DNA of 64,000 bases from Hormiphora californensis (taxonomy: Eukaryota > Ctenophora > Tentaculata > Cydippida > Pleurobrachiidae): NCBI GenBank assembly GCA_020137815.1, contig CM035356.1, positions 365,001 through 429,000 on the forward strand, given 5' to 3'. The notes under the pieces are model-generated. The model was not told the DNA's origin. It saw only the letters and a list, made by a program, of their open reading frames with translations, and ran no database searches. Shown here in pieces: positions 44,278 through 60,800 of this stretch. The position numbers and the translations under genes are program-made. Numbering within the stretch: the first letter of the stretch is position 1; each line of letters begins with the position of its first letter.

Positions 44278-45840
44278 TACAAGGTGGCCCATAAATTATG
44301 AGGCCGGGGGACGAGCTGTACCTCCGAAACGGTGATAGTTGTGCAAAAACAAACTACGGGAACATGCTGGAACAATTCCTTGGTAACTTTTTGCAAATTT
44401 TGAGTTTTTTATTCAAAAGTTCATTTTTCATTCATGAACTATTTACACGTTCATTAATGAATTAAGGACTCTAATTTACCGAGAGTGAGCCATTTTGTTT
44501 GGGTTGAATTTATCTTTCCAATGAGCACCATAAAAATCAAATTGAAGCACCAGGTCACATGGCAGTTGAGAAAATGCACATGCATGATTTTGGCTCTTCC
44601 TGCGACTTTCAATCAGCTGTATCACGGCTACCTTTTGTTCAATCTTTTTAAAAATTTGGGTGAACATTGGATAAGCAAAGATCTTTGCTCACAAGAAAAA
44701 TCAAGGTCAAAACTGAAAGTTCATTTTTGAGTTTTGGTAGTTCATTCCACTCATTCAGGAACCAACATCCCTAAAGTGATGAAAAGTGATTGGTTTTGTT
44801 CGGCCCGTACCCTGCGATGATAGAAAGGTGTAAAAACACGTTTCCGGGCTAGTTAGTGGGTGTCCATGTGATCATGATGATATCTGACACCTCTTCTGAG
44901 CCATAATCAAGGGATTTTCTCGAATTCAAGCATGTGATTTGGGTTATCTGTGATTGGTATCGTGCAGCAATGTTGAGAGATCTCATAGCACCTCGAAAAT
45001 TATGATTAGCTCAATGAAATGAGCTGATTTTTGATAGAAGAGATTAAAACAGACGTCAAAATGAACTAAACTACCATTTTCGATCCAAAATCAGATCATT
45101 TCATTGAGCTAATCATAATTTTCTAGGTGCTATGAGATCTCTCAACATTGCTGCACGATACCAATCACAGATAACCCAAATCACATGCTTGAATTCGAGA
45201 AAATCCCTTGATTATGGCTCAGAAGAGGTGTCAGATATCATCATGATCACATGGACACCCACTAACTAGCCCGGAAACGTGTTTTTGCACCTCTCTATCA
45301 TCGCAGGGTACGGGCCGAACAAAACCAATCACTTTTCATCACTTTAGGGATGTTGGTTCCTGAATGAGTGGAATGAACTACCAAAACTCAAAAATGAACT
45401 TTCAGTTTTGACCTTGATTTTTCTTGTGAGCAAAGATCTTTGCTTATCCAATGTTCACCCAAATTTTTAAAAAGATTGAACAAAAGGTAGCCGTGATACA
45501 GCTGATTGAAAGTCGCAGGAAGAACCAAAATCATGCATGTGCATTTTCTCAACTGCCATGTGACTTGGTGCTTCAATTTGATTTTTATGGTGCTCATTGG
45601 AAAGATAAATTCAACCCAAACAAAATGGCTCACTCTCGGTAAATTAGAGTCCTTAATTCATTAATGAACGTGTAAATAGTTCATGAATGAAAAATGAACT
45701 TTTGAATAAAAAACTCAAAATTTGCAAAAAGTTACCAAGGAATTGTTCCAGCATGTTCCCGTAGTTTGTTTTTGCACAACTATCACCGTTTCGGAGGTAC
45801 AGCTCGTCCCCCGGCCTCATAATTTATGGGCCACCTTGTA
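44278..45840. mobile_element. 1.56-kb near-perfect palindromic element with TA flanks
   Basis: The left end TACAAGGTGGCCCATAAATT (44278) is repeated in reverse complement at the right end (45840), and the arms match almost base for base to a centre near 45059. TA dinucleotides flank both ends (44276-44277, 45841-45842), consistent with a Tc1/mariner-type target. The terminal sequence resembles mariner-type inverted repeats. Each arm contains the same 63- and 81-codon open frames in opposite orientation; with only a couple of differences between arms (such as GGCT against GGTT), the element is either young or homogenised by gene conversion. Confidence 0.9.
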
Positions 45841-45977
45841 TAATGGAATGGAAAGAGAGATTTGGAAACGGAGTACACTTTTGCCAATACCATCATAGCA
45901 TGAAACAAGGTGTGTGTGTGTTAGGTCTCCAGCAGCTACAGTGGCCCAAGTTGCTTTTTTACCATAACATTCATACA

Positions 45978-46407
45978 GGGGGTCCTTCATGAAACTTTTT
46001 CCTTATTGGAATAAGGAAGGTTTTCAATAAGGAATTTTTCTCAAATATGTGTCACGAACGCTCTTTAGGAAACCAATTATCTTTTTTCCTTACCATTTCC
46101 TTACCATTTCATGGCATTTGTCTGTCATGAAGCTGAAATAAGGAAAAAAACTCACGCACCCCAAATATGTCACATGGGTGTTGACATCCAATGATGTTCT
46201 AGACACGTGACCGCCATTGCCCTATCACAGCTTATGCAAACCCGACACCGTGTCACAGTAGCTGATCAGCGCTGGCAGGCTGGTAGTTTGTATACGATAC
46301 AATTTGCGTAACGATCTGGACAAAAGAGAGGGAAAAAGAGGGAAGCGAGAGAGCGCGAGATACGAGAAAGTAGGGATGAGTGAAGAGAGAGAGAGAGAGA
46401 GAGAGAG

Positions 46408-46504
<97 letters not shown>

Positions 46505-47173
46505 GAGAGAGCTCTAGATAGAGAGTAGAGAGAGAGAGAGCGAGAGAGATGAGAGAGAGAGATGCTCTGAGATCTCTATACTCTCTTTAATACTCGCGTA
46601 GTCCTTGAGAGCTTAGATAGATATCGATACATCGCTCTCTCTCTCTCTCTCTCTCTCTCACTCTTTCTCTCTCTTCTGTTTCTATCATTTTCAATCTCAA
46701 TTTCACTGATTTTTGGTTTTATAGGAAAGACTAGAGCGCAAGTGTAAAGTGCATAAACGTCTTTGCACTTTATACAGACGGAGATATCGTGCTGGTGACA
46801 TGTTGCCATCGGTCTCTCCCATCTACAAAATCTAATTAGTGGCCTTTAAGGAACTTTTTTTGTTCCTTAACTCCAATAAGGACAGCTTTTAGTTGTCCTT
46901 AACTCAGGGACATGAATCCTTACAGTTAAGGAAGAAAATCGGGAGCTAAGGAAGAAAATCTTGGGTTAAGGAACGTTTTGGGCAACAAGGAATTACACTC
47001 ACGCAATTATAGTATCGATTACATCCACCTAAGGAACGAAAATAAGGAACTTTCCTTATTGGAAAAAATCTTCCTTAACGCCCAAGTTCATGACAGCCAA
47101 GGAGCCTTAATTAGATTAAAATGTTCCTTAACTCATAAGGAATCTTCCTAAACAGCGTTCATGAAGGACCCCC
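45978..47173. mobile_element. 1.2-kb non-autonomous element with GGGGGTCCTTCATGAA termini
   Basis: GGGGGTCCTTCATGAA at 45978 is matched in inverted orientation by the sequence ending at 47173. Subterminal regions on both sides are rich in repeated AAGGAA and TTCCTTA words, also in inverted arrangement. The middle contains (GA)n tracts (46380-46502, 46530-46560) and (CT)n at 46634-46675, perhaps expanded after insertion. No transposase is encoded. Confidence 0.75.
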
Positions 47174-47345
47174 AGCTTTTTCTTAGTCAGTCTGTCTGTT
47201 CACTGCAATACGTGTCACTCATGTTATCGGTTACTTCTTTGATGCATTTCTATACCATTTCCTGGTTACAGCCTGTCCAAGAATTCAATGACTTACAATA
47301 TTGAGGCACACATTAGACATGTAGCGAGACACATATAGGGTGTTT

Positions 47346-47955
47346 ATGTGGGATCCTTACAAGCGTTGGGCTTCACCCAGAAAAAATTGACAAAATTAGC
47401 TTATGAAACTTGAAACACCCTCATTCAAGGTTCTTGGTGTTTCCGGAGCTCTACTACCCCGTGGAAGTGTGTTTTTGGCATCAAAACCACCAGAAGGAAT
47501 TTTTTTGCTGGTGCTGAGAATTTGCAAGAATTTTTTTGGGTATTTTCTATGTCAATTCCAAAGTTTCATGATGATTGGATGTGTTTTATGAACTCAAAAT
47601 TTCGAAGAAAGTGCCTGGAAAGACTCTAAAATATCAATTTTTGCCGTTTTTGAGCTGTTTTTGGGGGCTTTCCAGCCAGTTTATTTGGACTGAACCACAC
47701 ATCTAATCACCATGAAACTTTGGAATTGACATAGAAAATACCCAAAAAACATTCTAGCAAAGTCTCAGCACCAGCAAAAAATTCCTTCTGGTAGTTTTGA
47801 TGCCAAAAACACACTTCCAGGCGTATTAGAGCTCCGGAAACACCAGGACCCTTGAATGAGAATATATAGAATAGCCCAAGTAGTATGAAGTTTCATTTAA
47901 GCTAATTTTGTCAATTTTTTTCTGGGTGAAGCCCAACGCTTGTAAAGATCCCACA
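47346..47955. mobile_element. 0.6-kb palindromic element
   Basis: ATGTGGGATCCTTACAAGCG at 47346 and its near-complement ending at 47955 bound two arms that pair over most of their length, with the centre near 47650. Arms are more diverged than those of the 44278-45840 element, suggesting an older insertion. No coding content is seen. Confidence 0.85.
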
Positions 47956-48801
47956 TGTAGAAGACGCCTCCCACCGAGAGTGCTCAACTGGTTACCCAAG
48001 AGCGAAAAACCATTTGAATCGTTTCCCTTTGTATGTAGTGAGACACAGGTCATGTTACTCAGGGGCGCTGTTATCAGATAGAGAGAGGTAACATTTCCTA
48101 GTACATAACATTAACAAAAGAAACCCAAAAGCAAAACTGCCACTTTTGACTTCTTTATTATAGCTTTATTATACCATATGCCGATATTTCTTTTAAACCC
48201 CGTGTGTGTGCGTCAGTGAATATGTTCTGAGCATATTTAATATGAGGCCGGGGGACCCTCTCTTCTCTTCTTCCTCCTCGAGTATAAACTTAATTAACCC
48301 CGTAGGCCATATCATATTACTTTTACCGGCCTTCGCATATTACCCGGGAGAGAGGGTAGAAAATGTAATTTTATTTTCCAGGCGGAGACCCCTAAAACAG
48401 GCACATTGTTCATTAAACAAGTTGCGGTAGTGGTGGGAATAACTTTCGGCCAGGTAGGAGGGTTCTACGGAATATTGTGTTGCTCTTTGTTACAATTCCG
48501 TGAGGACTGAGGAGGGTTTTTTTTTGTTATATTACGGAAATATATTATCTTTATGTTCAGATACATCACCACATATAATAACAAGCATTATGTCTTTCTA
48601 TTTTCCTTGAATTCAGGTGTTTTCCAGGAACCTGATTATTCTCGGCAAGTGTGATTCACGTGTATCATACATACTTCAAATTCCTCTGTAATGCATAATT
48701 TTACTCTAATTTTACCGGTGGCCACATTTCTTTATTACGCCATATAGGAACGTTCAGGGAAGATGTAAGAAGTATTGCGTTTCCAAGCTACTACCTGTCG
48801 C

Positions 48802-48837
<36 letters not shown>

Positions 48838-50547
48838 CGACGCAAAGCGAAAGGAGCATTTTTCTTTTGAAACACATAGCAATTATCCCGCCAGTAATAT
48901 ATTCAGGGAGGGGGATCACGTGATACTCTCTTCCGCATAAAGCAGGTGCACCCATTGGCCCGGTGTGAGCAAAAAGGGAGAGAATTCATTATATGAGAGA
49001 AGAGGAGAGAGGGAGAGAGAGAGAGGGAGAGAGAGAGAGAGAGACCGAGAGAGAGAGAGAGAGAGAAAGTTAGAGAGAGAGAGGGAGAGAGAGAGAGAGA
49101 GAAAGTTAGAGAGAAAGAGAGAATGAGGAAGAGAGAATGAGGAAGAGAGAGAGAGAGATGTGAGCAGTATTGAATTAGACCAGAAAAAGAAAGTAAGAAA
49201 GCGAGAGAGAGAAAGCGGGAGAGACAGAGAGAAAATACAATTATTAGGAAAAGCGAAAGTGGACATGGAAGTGCACGTGTGTGTGGTAGCGGCCGTGTTA
49301 ATGAGTTTCAAAAGTTGCAAGGAGAGAAACACACGAAGCACATATATTTCCAAAAGGCGGAAGAGAGAGAAATATAAAAAATATTCTTAAGAACAGAAAT
49401 TTACAACACACACACTTACAAACGAACACACAAACTCTCTGGTTCAATCAGTGCAGGGCCGGTGTATTGGTATGCAATAATTCGGTCACTGGATTCATTC
49501 TCTCAATATGCAAAAGCCTTACCCGCCCAGCAATCACTTCACCGACAGAAGATTCAATCAACAATTTCCGATCCTTATATTGATTTTATGGTTACACAAG
49601 AAAGTAATTAGCACTGTTTTTAAGACACATTTTATAGGAGTTAATTCTTGATATACAGAAATTGTTAACTAATCCTCAGGCCGGAAAGCAATTGACTGAG
49701 AAGGTCTCAGCTTCTTCTTAAAAATACAAAACAAGCATAATTGTAAGGGTAACCGAAATATATGGGATGAGTGCACTGGGAGGGAACCCTCGCACACCCG
49801 TCACACAATTCCAGTTCTTCCCTTCTTAGAGGTTCTTCTCGATGAGCTCTGGTTATATATATTATATAACGACATTATATTATGTACCACAAAAGGGTCT
49901 TATGTATATTGTGTGCATGTGTGGGTAAATAATTGTGCACTGTTCACAGTTGTTTGATGAACACGTACACAGATTTATCAAACCTAGGCATAATCCCTGC
50001 CTGGTATATATACCTACACACACAAACACACACGATAATTATAGTATACAGTGTGTATATATATCGCGTATATATATATTTATGAATATTATATTTATAA
50101 TCAAGATATCACAATGGAGATATCCTCGACACAACAAAGCTTCGGTAGGTGACCCTAATTGGAACGTACAGACCCGGACCGGGCATGATGCGACTCGGGA
50201 AAGCCTGTACGTGGTCATGTTGTAGCTCTCTTAAAAACAGCTCGCACCCTCCACCTCCCTGCACCCAGATCTAGCAGACATATGGAGCACCAGATATAGC
50301 TAGTAGGACTCTGGGTCGGGAGGAGAGGGGCGAGCTTTATATATGTCCAATGTTCACAGGGTGACATTGTTACAGGGGAAAGGGGGGACCAACACACACA
50401 CACAAACATGGGTACGCAATCGTTTCGTACTTAGCAGTTATAACTATACCGCTGGGCTGTTCACAGTTCGGAGAATCTTCTGTCTCACAGTCACACACTG
50501 TGATGTATTGTTCTCTTGGTTTAGTGAATGTTGGATATGGTAGGATA
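47956..50547. other. Intergenic stretch downstream of the BESS-like gene
   Basis: No gene is supported. Contains a (GT)n tract at 48806-48834, interrupted (GA)n at about 48990-49160, and AT-rich sequence. The right end would hold the 3' UTR of the minus-strand gene ending at 50548. Confidence 0.5.
48990..49160. repeat. Interrupted (GA)n microsatellite
   Basis: GA repeats with GGGA, GACC, AAAGTT and GAATGAG interruptions. An open minus-strand frame through it is Ser/Leu low complexity and is not a gene. Confidence 0.9.
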
Positions 50548-55374
<4,827 letters not shown>

Positions 55375-57416
55375 TCGTTAATATAAGAACGATGAAGTCA
55401 TAAAAATGAGGGAAGAAGGGAGAAATGTCAAAAAAGAAAGCGATAGTAGGTAGAGTAGATTTCTGGATACCTCCGTGTCACATTACACATCACACCAAAC
55501 ATAAACCACGTACAAAGATTTTTGTTGTTTAGTAACGAGGTACATGTTATCAAGACAAAATATTAGAAAGTTATCTCCCAGTCTCAGAGAATTAGAAATA
55601 TGAGAAAGAGACACCCGGAAACCGAAAGGTCGAATGAGTCATGTCTGTATAATAGGTTTACCTACTGTAATTACATCAGTTATGGGGTGAGTAATAAAAC
55701 TGGAGATGACATCATGCCGGGATCGGAGGGGGAGGAGGCCAAAAGAGACTGAAAATAAATATAATCTCCTGGAATAGTAAACAAGTATTGTGCTGGTCAT
55801 TCACGCCAGACGTTACTCTTTAATTTCTTATCGAATTATGCCATGCTGGATTCGACCCAATGTTCGGATAACTTTGTAACCTAAATACCTCCTACTGCAG
55901 GAGATAACTCACTGCAACTCTTTACTCTCTATATTTATTTAGGCTACAGAATTATGAACACCTCATATTTTGAACAAGGTACATGAGGCTATCAGGGGAT
56001 TCTGTTCGCTTAATCAATGGTACCCTGTCTATTCAACCAAGAGTTGCAGCCAAACATAATGCATTTAGCAAGTACTGCTGCGTTGATAGAGTTAGGGAAT
56101 ACACATCTACCTTGCCTGCATATTCCCTAGTTTTTGTTTACATTAAATGAAACATTTATGCGGCTCGGAAACTAAGATTCACTGATTCGTGGGTTTTCAC
56201 ACTGGGTTTCTAAGGTAGCGTTGAAAAACCAAGCGTCATGAATGTAATCATATGAATGATTGAGGTGTGTTCATGTATTTCAGACAATAGCCACCAACAA
56301 CAGAAGATCATACCATCCCCTACAGGCTACTACTATTACCTACAAATACAAAAACAAACTCACCACATATAACCGTCTATACCAACATGCGACTCTTTTA
56401 ATAGGACTTGGACTGTCAAAATCTTATAAGATCAGGTCCCTGGATTCTGAACTGGGTCCCTCACGACGGGGTTGCGCCTTGCGGCGCTCCTGGACTATGT
56501 AAATGTAAATTATGCACTTAATATCCCACTCAATAGTGAATCTCTCACACTATAGACATATACAAATAAGTCATATATATCCTACAAGGCTGAGAGGCTT
56601 AGAGCTTCAGCAGTTACCTAAAGCAGTTACCTATGGAGCCCGACCCCGCCGGCCACCAAGTCTTTACCCCGACGTACAAATACTCTATAAAATGGAATAC
56701 CAGTCCCAAAATTATGTAAACACAATACATAAATGAATTTAAAGCACCTCCTCCAACCTCACTCCTCAGGACAACGTGATTTTGATTTTTGAATTTTTGT
56801 TGCACCAACAAATAAAATTAAAATCAGTTTTGTAAAAATTTTGAAAGCGAGCGCCGCGCAGCAGTTGTTTCTAAATGTTGCGCGGCGGAGTATCTTATTA
56901 ACTTAACCAATGTTCGCGTGCTACTTTACTCACTTTAAATCGTATTCCTGGTGAAATTAAAACACATTTCTTGACTTTGGTAAAAGATGCTTCAATTGTG
57001 AACAAGATACTAATGGTGTAAAACAATAGTTATTCGCTCTCTTCATCATATCTACATTCTACCCACATGTGGCCATATAATACTGAGTCTGACACAGTCA
57101 TACGATAATCATAATTACTAGCCCTGTAAATGTTTCGTTTACCAAAACAAAATCCCACTAACTCACATACAATTACAAATCACGATCATAATCAATTTCT
57201 TCTTCAAGAACAGCACAAAAACTCACAAAAAGTCGACCTCTTTCTGATACAAAAAAAAAACGAAAGGAAAATACATTGTCAAAATATTCTGAACCCAAGT
57301 TATACAACTAATCATAATCATTTCTATATATCAGTATCATTTATCATGTAGGCCTTGGAAACTACCAGCCTCACGAGTAAAATATATCCCTTGGCTTAGG
57401 AGTGTAGAGAATTAAA

Positions 57417-57520
57417 GTGAGAGTGGACCGAAATAGAATTGGACACGGTTGTTGTAGGAGTAGCTTAGAGAATAGTTCTCCGAAACAACAGTGTCCAATT
57501 CTGTTTCGGTCCACTCTCAC
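57417..57520. repeat. Hairpin with about 30-bp arms
   Basis: GTGAGAGTGGACCGAAATAG at 57417 and its complement ending at 57520 pair, with one or two mismatches, around a 40-bp loop. It is probably a remnant of an inverted-repeat element. Confidence 0.8.
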
Positions 57521-57760
57521 GCTACTGTAAAGTCCATTTTTCTCAACCGTGTACCCCTTTTAGTGCGTTGATTTTTTGCACGTCTACCAAGTGGTGCACG
57601 CGTCAAAAATGATAAATATCACACGCACACGAGTTTGGGGCGAACAGTTGAAAAAAGGACTGTAGAGAAGGAAAATTGATTAATGTGTAGATACGAAAAC
57701 AATGTATAACCAGCTACAGATGTTACAGCTGCATGGGGGGCATGTTCCTGGAGGAGCTGC

Positions 57761-57766
57761 TTTATT
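57761..57766 (-). promoter_or_regulatory. Polyadenylation signal AATAAA of the kinase gene
   Basis: AATAAA on the minus strand, about 67 bp after the TGA at 57833-57835. Confidence 0.55.
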
Positions 57767-57832
57767 ACTACCCCAATTAATCTAACACACAAGAAAGGTA
57801 AAATTGCTAAATCAACTATAAAAATCACATGA

Positions 57833-60800
57833 TCAACGAGTGTCTTTGTTGGGACTGGGTGAGGCTGCTATTATATTAACCGAAGGGGTTGTAACAGATG
57901 GGACAGGGGTTATAACAGCAGGAACAGGGGTTGTAACAGAGGGGGCAGGGGTTGTTACAGCAGAGCTCTCTGAGCTTGTCACAGACGCCTCAAAAGGAAC
58001 ATCATCGTCCATACCCCACGATTTAGACCTACTGTGCCCCTTTTTCTTCTTCTTCTTGCCCTTCCCGAAACTGGGAAGTTTGTTGAACAGGGATGATTTG
58101 GGAGTGGTGGCGAGACTGAGGGGATCTGTAACTGGAAGTGGTGTGGTGATAGTGTTGTTGTCGCTCTGCAGACCCCAAGACCTTGTTCGGCGGTGTGTCT
58201 TCCTGGGTATCGAGGATTCCGGGGCTGGAAGTTCCAAGTTAGGAATCTGGGGGGGGGGGGAGATAATCAAAACGTGTATAATACGTGTATGAAACGTGTG
58301 TAAAACGTGAATAGAACTGTTGTTATATCCCATTTTCCTATCAAGTATCCTACCTCAGAGGCGTCGTAATAAAACTGAGAAAGTTGTTTTTGGGGCCCCG
58401 AACTACGCCGAGTAAGCTTGGAGAAATCCAGGAATTCTAGCAAGGTGTTACTTGTTGTATCAGGCTCTGAAAATAAAGGTGTGTCATTGGATGTATTATA
58501 CAAATTACTCCTAGCATACAAAGTTGAGCTGTTACCGAAAAATGTTGTTGAAAAAGGTCGTTTTAAGGTTGAGTTAGTATCGTCTGTCAGTGTTGTCTCG
58601 ATGTATGTAAGAGTTGTGTCACTGTCTTCCCCGCTACACTGCTCTGTCTCTGTTACAGCAGGCGACCTGTTTCTACGCCGAGTATTGTACCACGCTCGTT
58701 TCCCTGTTGTTGAAGTGGTGTTATTGTCTGTCGTAAAATGTACAAATTCGTATTTTTTACCTGGTGTACCCCCTTCATCAGTCTTCTTTTTGCCACCCTC
58801 CCTACCAGATTTAGAGGAGGTAGGAGAAGCAGTGGAGTCCAAACTTGGTTTCTTGCGTCGTGCAAACATATTCTTATCGCTGTTGTGCCGCCGAGTCCTG
58901 GAAATAATTGTTACAATAATCCCCCGAGTCCTGGAAATAATTGTTACAATAATCCCCCGAGTCCTGGAAATAATTGTTACAATAATCACCCAAATGGTGG
59001 CTCGACCCTCTCTCCTTGCGAACAGAACACTAATCCAATATGATCTCCCCCCACTATAGTTCTACTTACTGTTCCTCTTTCTGCGACTGTGACTGTTGAA
59101 GGGGAGGTGGCTGGTGGGCGGATACCGTAGTAACCGATCTATCTCTATTATAATTCTGCAGCGGGCTGGGAGCACTCATACTGTCCTGAATGAGTTTCAT
59201 CATGGCTAACTTGTCATTCTCTTCTGGTCTATTGGGGTAGTGAAATAGGTGCTGGAAATTTTCTGGCTCAGAAATATCAACACTGTGCATCTTTCGGTTT
59301 AACTTTCGACTCCTGTGGGGAAGATACTGTCACTTTCTTTATTTCAGACACTAAATATGGCAAGAATGGAATCTAGCACCTTCATGCATGTAGGGGAGGT
59401 TTTGAAGTTGTGGGGACCACGTGACCACTGACCAGTCACGTGATATGACAAGAGCGTGCGAGAACTGTGGTCAGAGCACTGGCCTGACAGAGTTAGGGCC
59501 TTTCTTAACGAGACAAAAACTACAATTGCACCCTGCAATTGCACCCTGCAATTGCAGGGTGCAATCCACTTTCTGTCTCGTTAAGAAAGATGTTTGCACC
59601 CTGTAGGGGTGTAACAGGAGGACCTATTACACCCTGCAATTGCACCCTACAACTCTCGTTAAGAAAGAAAGTTGTAGGGTGCAATTGCACCCTTCACACG
59701 TGACCCAGTCACGTGCACAATGAACGTGGGAAGTTGAGGGGTAGTGAAACATGAAACCCAGTTTACGGGGCATTGTTTATCATCACCTATTGGCATTGAT
59801 ACACACAGCATTACCACATCAACATGGCACGTGACTGGGTCACGTGTGAAGCATGCAATTGCACCCTGTAAACTTCTTTCTTAACGAAGGTTTGCAGGGT
59901 GCAATTGCAGGGTGCAATTGCAGGGTGCAAACTCTCGTTAAGAAAGAAGTTTGTAGGGTGCAATTGCAGGGTGCAATTGCAGGGTGCAATTGCAGGGTGC
60001 AGCTCGTTAAGAAAGGCCCTAAGACCGGAGTGGGAGAGAAAGGGTGGGAGAGAGACATTTATCGGTGAGATAAGAGGGTCATCAGTGAGACGAGAGTGGT
60101 AGAAATCAAGAATAGTTTGCCAGGAAGAGAGAGCAAGGTATATACGATATTAGGGAGGATAGAAAAGGTCTACCCCGATAACCGAAGCCGTTCCCATGCT
60201 CGCAAGATAAGCGAGAAGCCTAGCGAAAACCAATGTAAGGTAGTGAAATTCAATGATTGGGGATCCAAACATCCAATTTTGTATGGGCAGCCGAAAAAGT
60301 TGCGGGGGCCATAGCCTACGTGGCCCCCGCGTCCCCTACATGCGTGAGCACCTTACATTGGTTTTGGGGTCCCAGTGTTTTTCTTGCTAAAATGTTGCAT
60401 GGCTAGTCTCAGCATCATATTATACATCTCATCTTTCTGTAGCTCAAAACTCTCCTTCTCCTCCTGAAATGTCCGGGCATTATTCTCCAACTCCGCCTCT
60501 CTGATCGCTAGACGGTGCTCCTTCTCCATTAGCTCCTGTGCCACGTGGGCCAGCTCATCCTGCCACTCAATCCTGGGGGATAGGGGAGTTTTAGAGGGAG
60601 ACATTGGTGATAATGGATACAGTAAGGTAAGGATTATTAAGAAAACCACCTCCCAACCACCTACCTCATGGTATTGAGATCTTGGTCATTGAGGTGTACA
60701 AACTCGCTAGATTCTATACTGACTAGCTCCTTTATGAGATCCGAGGCAGAAGGTCGGATCTTCTTATCGTACTGCAAGATCTCTGAAATATAAAAATTGG

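Larger units (their letters stand above)
55375..57832. other. Intergenic stretch between BESS-like gene and kinase
   Basis: Contains the presumed promoter of the BESS-like gene on its left. A segment at about 56400-56515, ending in ATGTAAATGTAAAT after a GC-rich GGTTGCGCCTTGCGGCGCTC stretch, resembles the 3' end of an RTE/L2-type non-LTR element. A clear hairpin lies at 57417-57520. No gene is supported. Confidence 0.4.

Noticed and set aside
44476-45642. Mirror-image open frames of 63 and 81 codons in the palindrome
   Set aside because: They are overlapping antisense readings of the same arm, with no recognisable motif; not supported as genes.
56260-56515. Open frame ending in SRRGCALRRSWTM near ATGTAAATGTAAAT
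   Set aside because: Resembles a non-LTR 3' tail, but too little sequence is present to call an element firmly.
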